From: Sporodiniella umbellata
Taxonomy: Eukaryota; Mucoromycota; Mucoromycetes; Mucorales; Rhizopodaceae
Assembly (NCBI GenBank): GCA_025677835.1
Contig: JAIXMR010000077.1
Span: 1-64,000, forward strand
Length of the DNA: 64,000 bases
Direction of reading: 5' to 3'
Shown: positions 57,656 through 64,000 of the stretch, piece by piece
Layout of the letters: every line of letters begins with the position of its first letter
Numbering within the stretch: position 1 is the stretch's first letter
The notes under the pieces: model-generated
Databases searched by the model: none
The model's input: the letters and a program-made list of their open reading frames with translations, nothing else
What the model was told of the DNA's origin: nothing
Translations under genes and position numbers: made by a program

Positions 57656-57910
57656 AATTGAATTTTCATATTCCGAATTCATGTGAATTTCAATGACAAG
57701 CAAACTTCCATGAAAGGCTTTTTGTTTATGAATTGCATGAAAAGGTCAGCTGTCTTTTCTTATTTTTTAAGGAGTCAAGAGCTTAAAAAAAAAAAAAAAA
57801 AAGAGGCTCAGAAACACCAGTTTTTTTTATTATTATTTTTTTTTTTTTTTTTTTTTTTTTGGAGGGAATAGTTTTTTTTACTCACCAAGCGATTTATAAA
57901 CAGTAACCTC
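57608..57910. repeat. Poly-T/poly-A rich spacer
   Basis: A 303-bp spacer between two minus-strand genes, with A21 (about 57629-57649), A17 (57785-57802) and T23 (57838-57860). No gene. Confidence 0.6.
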
Positions 57911-58358
57911 TTAATGAGGTGCACAATGATAGCAGAACACTCTTTCCATGGGTTCAGAATAACTATAAAAACTAGGATTAAAAACCGATCTTTTACAAGG
58001 GGATGACTTACTCTATCGCAGAACAAGTCGTGCAGTGGTCATAACCGCACAAGAGACACTGTTGTCGACAGTCTTCGCAAAACGGCCGTTCACATAGATT
58101 GCAGGGATTTGCATGGCGTAAAGTGGAGCACCGGAAACAAGCAGTCTGGTCAGAGTGTGTATCATTCATCTTTTTTAGCTGTCTTTGCGCATTCATTAGC
58201 CGCTTCCATGTCTGGTCAGCTACGAAGCGGTTAAGATTCTCCTTAGGTTCGCATTGAATGGTTTATTTACCAACAGCTTGTTTATATATCTCATCACCCT
58301 TGAACTTCTGTCGCAACACATTGGCAAATCCTGCGTCTTCTAAGCATCTTTTGGTCAT
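57911..58358 (-). CDS. Siva-like cysteine-rich zinc protein
   Basis: Three exons on minus (58271-58358, 58012-58219, 57911-57962) total 348 nt, 115 aa. The N-terminal half is helical and basic (MTKRCLEDAGFANVLRQKF). The C-terminal half holds the Siva-type treble-zinc array: ACFRCSTLRHANPCNLCERP, FCEDCRQQCLLCGYDHC, TTCSAIDYSEPMERVFCYHC and a final APH. Cys spacing and the Asp-Tyr-Ser before the last pair match animal Siva, a death-receptor adaptor and ubiquitin-pathway regulator. Its role in fungi is not established. It is divergent from TFIIE alpha over 443 bp. Confidence 0.78.
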
Positions 58359-58753
58359 GTTTGGATAGTAAAAAGAAATAAAGTTAAAAGAAAAGCAAAC
58401 TCAAAACAAAAAAAAAATATTTATATTCTCTGCTCATGATACGGACACCCCATCTCTCGAGAGAAGTAACCGAAAGAGAATTTTTCTTGTAAATATAAAC
58501 AAAGAGTAGTTCTGATGTCATTTACTTCTTTTTTTTTTTTCAACTCCTCTCACAAAGCCTTTTTTTCTCATTCAAATGACTCTGTTCTCTGTACTCCTTT
58601 TTTTGTTGTCGTTGTTGTTGTTCATGCAAAATTTGACAAAACACATCAAAAATCCAAAAAATCTAAAAAATCTAAAATTAAAAATTAAAAAAATACACCC
58701 TTTTTGATGCTCCGACACCCAAAAAAAGGGTGGAGAGAACAGAGCCAGTTTTC

Positions 58754-58785
<32 letters not shown>

Positions 58786-58801
58786 CTCTTTGTTTTTACG
58801 T
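58359..58801. promoter_or_regulatory. Divergent promoter Siva-like / TFIIE alpha
   Basis: Non-coding 443 bp between two outward genes, with poly-T (about 58757-58785) ending 16 bp before the TFIIE alpha ATG. It also contains AAAATTTTT-like A-tracts. No defined motif. Confidence 0.4.
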
Positions 58802-60242
58802 ATGGAAGTTCTAAAAGCGCTTGTTTCAAGAATTGCTCGCGCTTTTTATGATCCGAAATACATTGTTATTTTGGATGAGCTAAACAATGCACCGCCCAAC
58901 AGCAATGGGTAAGCGAGAGAACAGAAAAGAACAGTCAAAAGTTAATCGTCAAAGGGTAAAAGAAGAAGATCTGGTGATTGCTTTGAAGATCACTGCACGA
59001 GATATTCATAGGATCTGCGGTAAATTAAAAGAGGACCGTCTAATAAAGATGTAAGGTGGAAGAATGCGATTTTCTTCTGGTTTTGCAACGGTCTAGTGTT
59101 AATCCTTCTCTTGGGCAGGGTGAATCGGATGGAGCCTAGGAAACCCGATCAACGGATGGTACCCAAAACATACTATTATATCGATTATAAAGAGTTTGTG
59201 GACGTAGTGAAATGGAAAATGTACAAGATGCAGACGCTTGTACGCGACAAATTACGTACTGAATCTGAAAACAAAGGTTATGTCTGTCAAAACTGTACAA
59301 AGACATTCACTCCTCTGGACGTCCTGTCCCTGGTGGACATGACCGATCAGTTGTTTCATTGCGATCAATGCGAACAGGTTTTGGAAGAAAACGACAATGC
59401 AGAGAATGTCAAAGAGAGCCAGGCCATCCTGACCAAACTCCGAGAACAATCACAACCCATCATCACCTTACTCAAACAAACGGACGCTATTGTCATTCCA
59501 TCCAGTTACATCTATAAAAATGCCCCGGGCAGTCGAACCCATCGTACGGACGAATACGAACTTGCTATTGCGCAAGACACAGGCGCTGGTCAGGGAGATA
59601 TCATCGTCGACCTTCAAATGGACAACGAGGCTGCAAGAAGAGCCAAAATGGAAGAGGCTGAACAAAAACGCCAGCAGAACGCTCTGCCTGTCTGGCATCA
59701 AAAGTCTACCATCTCAGACACGTTGCTTGTCTCTGTTGAAAACCGCGCTGAAAGAGAAGAACAAGAAGAAGAAGACGCGTTTGAAGAAATCGGACAGGCC
59801 AATACTGATGCAGATACAGAAGATTGTAAGAAAAAGTTTCCCCTTCTTTTCCTTCTTTGTTCATCCCCACCTCTTTAGATTACACTCGCTATTATGAGAA
59901 TCTAAGTAACCGTGCAGGAGAACCGGTTACAGAAGATCTTCATATGACAGAGACACCCTCCGAATCTTTCCAAGTTCAAAGCGAAACAGAAGAACCGTTT
60001 GAAGAAGATGTTCCTCTGGTATTGGGTAAGAAAAATGAAGCCTAAAGGGTAATCGTGTTTTTCTTTTCTTTTTTTTTAAAAACCCCCCCTCGTTTTGCGT
60101 TCTAGTCAATGGAAAATCGATACCTCTAAATGAAGTAACAGAAGAAGATCAGAGCAGTATGACTACAGATGAATACAAGGTAAACTCGCTCATGTCTTGT
60201 TACTAAACTTCTCATGCCTTGTCTTTTTTTTTTCTTCGAAAT

Positions 60243-60279
<37 letters not shown>

Positions 60280-60323
60280 AATAGGCTTATTATGAAGCAT
60301 GGGAAAATTGGCAAAACAGTTAA
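58802..60323 (+). CDS. Transcription initiation factor IIE subunit alpha
   Basis: General transcription factor helping TFIIH recruitment. The winged-helix start MEVLKALVSRIARAFYDPKY is joined by an intron near 58909 to VKEEDLVIALKITARDIHRI and LKEDRLIKM. Next come YYYIDYKEFVDVVKWKMYKM and the zinc ribbon CQNC ... CDQC. Charged helices and an acidic tail follow in small exons (TRYYENLSNRAGEP, PLNEVTEEDQSSMTTDEYK, AYYEAWENWQNS). The last intron is a T/AAT-repeat tract. About six introns. All family landmarks are in order and the zinc Cys are complete. Confidence 0.9.
60239..60283. repeat. (AAT)n microsatellite in last TFIIE alpha intron
   Basis: AAT/TAA trinucleotide run with one ACT interruption, ending at the intron acceptor TAG. 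Confidence 0.9.
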
Positions 60324-60560
60324 ACACGTACATATAAATCATTCCAGCTGCTACACAACAGATTGAACCCGAATATACACACTTTTTTTTTTTTTTTTTA
60401 CTGTCATTATAAACAAAAATCAGAAAGAGGGGAGGGAGAGAGACTTCTTTTACAAAAAGAGCTTTATAAAGATATGCAGATATGAGTGTCAAATGTATCT
60501 TTGGATACAAGGTATATGAGTATGTACGTATATATATAGGTATATAGGTATGTGTTTGGT

Positions 60561-61237
60561 CTAGTAATAGGCAAAGGAAAGTGAACCTTTGTGATCTCTG
60601 ACAAACTGGTCTACTTCCACTAAATCGACAAATAAATTAAACTATGAAAACGGATTAGGAACGATACACAGCCAAAAAAAGAAGGCAAACATACTTTGAC
60701 TACAGCTACAGTGTTTTTTTTTTTTTCTTTTAGTTCAAGGTTTTGACACTTTTTAAAAAAAAAAACTTACCCAAAAAGCTTCTTTCCATCTCGTTGACTT
60801 CCTTTAGACTATAAAGTGGTGAAATGAACTTTAGAATCGATTGGGTCATCCGGCTTGAATCCTCTGTGAATTTAGAAGCCAAGACAATTGAGGCAATAAA
60901 CATTTTATAAGGCGTGTCAAATTCTAAAGATAAAGGCATGAAAACTTTCTCCCTTTTTTTTTTTTTTTTTGCGTTATTTTTTTATTTTACCGCCTTTAGA
61001 TTGGTGCGGCAAACGATTTTTAAGTCGGTTGAGATAGACAAGAGCCACAATCAGGATATCAGGCGTTAGATGGCAGTGATAAAAGGTATGTTTGATAAAC
61101 ACGGGTAGCGTAGGTAACAAACGGTGCTGATAACGAAATCTTTCCTTTGAGCACTCCAGTAAAGTCTTTACATTAGAGGCAGTCAATAGAATCAAGTCGT
61201 TAATACTACTCTCCTGTACTGGTAAGATGCCAATCAT
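60561..61237 (-). CDS. Pho80/PCL-type cyclin with 11-nt exon
   Basis: Regulatory cyclin of a Pho85-like CDK. Exons on minus: 60991-61237, 60771-60923, 60695-60705 and 60561-60641; total 492 nt, 163 aa. The cyclin box runs through FRYQHRLLPTLPVFIKHTFY, HLTPDILIVALVYLNRL, DTPYKMFIASIVLASKFTED and LYSLKEVNEMERSF. The end is LAVVKFNLFVDLVEVDQFV. Frame and family fit require a micro-exon coding AVVK (11 nt, flanked by TGTAG and GTATGT); skipping it breaks the frame. A 5-nt alternative using the next AG is possible. Convergent with TFIIE alpha. Pathway (phosphate, glycogen, polarity) not visible. Confidence 0.8.
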
Positions 61238-61322
61238 CGATAAAAAGAAAGGGGTGAAAAAAAAAAATAAGAAAAAAAAAAAAAAGGAAGAAAGTAATAA
61301 TAAAAAAAGAGAAAAGGAAATT

Positions 61323-61345
61323 TATATATATATATATATATATAC
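61323..61345. repeat. (TA)n microsatellite
   Basis: TA dinucleotide run followed by CACACACGCACACA in the 234-bp spacer upstream of the cyclin gene (61238-61471). That spacer also has A-rich purine tracts at 61255-61320. No gene lies in it. Confidence 0.85.
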
Positions 61346-61471
61346 ACACACGCACACAAACTCTTTTTTTTTCCCCCGATTTATATTGCCTTTGCAGGGC
61401 AAAATAAACTAAAAATGGCGATTTTATTTTGTTTCAACCCAATTTGGAAGGTCCTGATTGTCTTGGCTTTT

Positions 61472-63216
61472 TTATTTGTTTTTCTTTCTTTGCGGTCCGT
61501 TCATCTCAGCCGCTTTCCTTTTCTCGGCTACCACAGGCAGCCCTTTTAGACTTTTCAAGGTTTCTTTCAAAATCTCTTGTTCCCCTTGACACACTACGGC
61601 TGCATGTTGGGCGTGCCAGTCGATTTGTTTAGAAGACTAGGTTTCGTTAGCTTATCACCCCAAAAAAAAAAAATTTTCCTGTTTAATTTCACCTATTTTA
61701 CCTCCGCTGGCAAGGTAGGATACCTTTCTAGCCTTCTGTTCAGCATTTTTTCAATCCTTGTTTTCACTTCTTCTGTCAACCTAGGCTTGGGAAGCTTCTG
61801 TTTCTCCTCTAGTATAGCAAATTCGCTGGCCGTTAAGAGCAATACTTGAACTAGAACAAACAAAGGATGAATAAGAAAATAAAAGCCTCTTTTTGAAGCG
61901 GTTACCAGAAACAATAAGCTCATCAGGTATCTCATACTCCTTATCAAGTACAAAACATCTAAGGGAGGGTGAGTGAATAAAAGAGGTCACAATCGGTCTC
62001 TTACTCGTCCAGAACGCCCTCTTCCATCAAAAAGTCAATCTACACACACACACACACACACACAAGAGAATCAAGTCACGATCAACAAACTACGCATGCA
62101 ATGTATCTACGCTTACTTTTCTTGTCGTCAGCTCCTGTTCTTGCCCTTCACAACAGACCTCCAAAGCTAAAGGACCATCCAATTCTACAAGATCGTATTC
62201 ATTGGGTGTATCTGTAAAGCCATATTTTCTCAACAGATCCGCGTTACACAAGTTGCCATAGGTGTTGTAAATCTGCTCTCCTTTGGGAATGGCCTTGACG
62301 GCCTTCATCTGTAAGCAGTCTGGTTCGTGAAACAGACGGGCGTTGTTAAATCCGGTTTTATGATTCAACATGTCGGCCATAGGCACCATGGATATCAATC
62401 CTTCTTCATCATCACTCATCTCTTCATCATCACTCATCTCCTCTTCTTCTTTGCTTTTTTGTTTGGGTGCTTTCTGGCTCTCGTCATGGAAACTATAAGC
62501 CATAACTAACGAGCCACAGATATGAAATAATTCTAACGTATGCTGACTTTGATCAAAAAGCTCAGGGTATTTCTATATAAAGATACAGGGAGTGTTAGTC
62601 CAATAGGCGTACAATAGATATCCCTGATTACTTTGATGATTGGTAAAATCTCTTGTTGATACAACGTCTCGGCTTCTTCTTTACCAATCTTTGCTAATAA
62701 AAAGGATAGATCAGACCCAGACTGTCTTTGAAAAAAAAAAAAATGCTGGTGTTATTTTTACCGACAATATCAGTGCCTTTTAATGCAGCCAGTTGAGACT
62801 CGCTCCAAAACATAGGTGTTGTAAACTCTTTGGGCAAGACATCTAAAATTCAATCCTTTATGAGCTCACAATGGGTCTTTTAACCTGTTCTTTTTTTTTT
62901 TTTTTTTACCAAAGTAGGGTTTCCAGAAAGAGTCAGGCTTCTGCATCTCATACATCATACAGAGAATCAATGGGCCCCAACCGCTAATATCGTGAAGCTC
63001 GCTTACTTTTTCTTGAAGACCACTAGTAAGCTGAGATAAAAGAACTGAACGAGGCAAAGAAAATAATAACTCTTCCTCTTTGATGTCCCGTGTGGCAACA
63101 ACACCTCTTCCAGCTGATTCCTCTCGATAATCTTTTAATTCGATGCCGTCACTCACTTTTACGCCATGAATCTTTAACCAAGCCCAAAACGCAATGCCTC
63201 TCTCTTCAAAGCTCAT
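61472..63216 (-). CDS. SET-domain lysine methyltransferase, SETD6/Rkm4-like
   Basis: Methylates lysines of non-histone (ribosomal) proteins. Start at 63214-63216: MSFEERGIAFWAWLKIHGVK, then DYREESAGRGVVATRDIKEE and LFSLPRSVLLS. The SET core is split by a large insertion and resumes with MVPMADMLNHKTGFNNARLF, the SAM-site Asn-His, and GEQIYNTYGNLCNADLLRKY with the conserved Tyr. The C-terminal substrate-binding part includes VQVLLLTASEFAILEE and ends PQRKKNK (stop 61472-61474). A duplicated acidic stretch (DDEEMSDDEE) interrupts the SET insertion. About eight short introns, one holding (CA)n. The in-frame ATG at 63270 is not used since the family begins at MSFEE. Confidence 0.88.
62042..62064. 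repeat. (CA)n microsatellite in SETD6-like intron
   Basis: About 11 CA dinucleotides in an intron of the methyltransferase gene. Confidence 0.9.
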
Positions 63217-63267
63217 TTCCAAACTAAAGAAAAAAAAAAAAGAAGATAGGAAAAGGACTGCTTTTTT

Positions 63268-63307
<40 letters not shown>

Positions 63308-63452
63308 TGAGCGTTAAGACAAAACAGAAATATACAATTTTATTTTAAAAACAGTGAGAGTGGGAATAAATTACAAAATCTTTGTAAAATTAAACAAAGG
63401 GTGTGTGTGTGTGTGTGCGTGTATGTATAAAGTGAGGATGAAAAGATCGTCT
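63217..63452. other. Spacer with T-run and (GT)n
   Basis: Contains a T29 run (63271-63299) followed by A6, and a GT repeat at 63401-63420. It is the 3' region of the repeat-protein gene and the promoter of the SETD6-like gene. No gene. Confidence 0.5.
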
Positions 63453-64000
63453 TTAGTTCAAAGCATCTTTGGCCTTTTGCTTAGCATCTTGAGCTAATTC
63501 TTGAGCCTTAGATTTGGCTTGTTCAGCAGCTTGGCCAGCCTTTTTAGCACCTGTCTTGGCAGCACTTTCGGCACCTTCGATAGCTTCACTGGCCTTTTGA
63601 CCGACAGTCTTGTTGACGTTTTGAGCTGATTGAGCAGCTTGGTCTTTGAGGTTTTCGGCCTTCTTTGCACCTGTCTTGGCAGCACTTTCAGCACCTTCGA
63701 TAGCTTCACTGGCCTTTTGTCCAACAGCCTTGTTGACGTTTTGTGCAGATTGAGCGGCTTGGTCTTTGGCTTGTTCAGCAGCTTGGCCGGCCTTCTTGCT
63801 ACCAGTACCAGCAGCGCTTTCGGCGCCTTCGATAGCTTCACTGGCCTTTCGACCTGCAGTCTTGTTGACGTTTTGAGCTGATTGAGCAGCTTGGTCTTTG
63901 AGGTTTTCGGCCTTCTTTGCACCTGTCTTGGCAGCACTTTCAGCACCTTCGATAGCTTCACTGGCCTTTTGTCCAACAGCCTTGTTGACGTTTTGTGCAG
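63453..64000 (-). CDS. LEA-like tandem-repeat protein (N-terminus outside window)
   Basis: Open on minus from beyond 64000 to the stop at 63453-63455. The protein is an Ala/Lys/Gln/Glu-rich amphipathic repeat: QKASEAIEGAESAAKTGAKK alternates with ENLKDQAAQSAQNVNKTVG or GQAAEQAKDQAAQSAQN. Four units start at about 63541, 63661, 63793 and 63913 (spacing 120, 132, 120 nt). The composition and repeat style are those of group-3 LEA or hydrophilin proteins that protect against desiccation or heat; function is inferred. The end is KAKDALN. Overlapping ORFs in other frames come from the repeat. No signal peptide is visible because the start is missing. Confidence 0.8.
   Translation of the reverse strand, partial: AQNVNKAVGQKASEAIEGAESAAKTGAKKAENLKDQAAQSAQNVNKTAGRKASEAIEGAESAAGTGSKKAGQAAEQAKDQAAQSAQNVNKAVGQKASEAIEGAESAAKTGAKKAENLKDQAAQSAQNVNKTVGQKASEAIEGAESAAKTGAKKAGQAAEQAKSKAQELAQDAKQKAKDALN
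63539..64000 (-). repeat. Higher-order tandem repeat, 252-bp period
   Basis: DNA from 63661 to about 63748 recurs identically at 63913-64000, a 252-bp shift made of one 132-bp and one 120-bp unit. The shift is 84 codons, so expansion keeps frame. Confidence 0.9.

Noticed and set aside
63494..63976. Minus-strand 160-codon basic ORF in the last gene
   Set aside because: Out-of-frame shadow of the LEA-like repeat; the Ala/Glu frame runs on to a clean stop at 63453 and has typical family composition.

Overview
The window is nuclear DNA of a filamentous fungus, most likely an early-diverging one (Mucoromycota, probably Mucorales). The evidence is dense genes with many short introns (about 40-85 bp, GTAAGT-type donors), AT-rich spacers full of T and A homopolymers, and a gene set combining general eukaryotic genes with families lost from many Dikarya: MED27, a Siva-like protein, phytochelatin synthase, a PL14-type lyase and a CofD-like protein. 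No species is claimed. I see no rRNA, tRNA, CRISPR array or intact transposon.

Layout. 1-9 kb: 3' part of an IBTK-like RCC1/BTB gene, a phytochelatin-synthase homologue lacking its catalytic Cys, a SelW/Rdx-like gene and MCM5. 9-15.4 kb: USP7-type deubiquitinase, MED27 and a CCDC137-like nucleolar gene. 15.6-17 kb: a secreted protein with acidic and KQEA repeats. 18.5-28 kb: CofD-like protein, G-protein gamma subunit, XPF nuclease, importin alpha, quinone oxidoreductase. 28-36 kb: UTP25, a Cdc4-type F-box/WD40 protein and a MAP kinase kinase. 37.5-43.2 kb: CYSTM micro-protein, secreted PL14-like lyase, secreted deaminase, Erv1 and an F-box protein. 44.8-53.6 kb: proteasomal ATPase Rpt1, a 3 kb gene-poor stretch, a mitochondrial carrier, a beta-TrCP-like F-box/WD40 protein and SAM synthetase. 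54.7-64 kb: MARCH5-like RING-CH ligase, an aldo-keto reductase homologue missing two catalytic residues, a Siva-like zinc protein, TFIIE alpha, a Pho80-type cyclin with an 11-nt exon, a SETD6/Rkm4-like methyltransferase and a tandem-repeat LEA-like protein running off the end.

Genes are independent transcription units; convergent (SelW/MCM5, MARCH5/AKR, TFIIE/cyclin) and divergent (USP7/MED27, XPF/importin, Siva/TFIIE) pairs share short spacers. Ubiquitin functions recur (IBTK, USP7, three F-box proteins, Rpt1, MARCH5), but nothing shows co-regulation. Several genes (G gamma, CYSTM, MED27, SelW, Siva, the cyclin) are recovered only by splicing small exons by eye. Joins were checked for reading-frame consistency where exon sizes are given, but no transcript data were available. 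I found no clear new multi-gene system. The strongest oddities are the two apparent pseudo-enzymes, the Rpt1 acceptor defect, the micro-exon and the repeat proteins.
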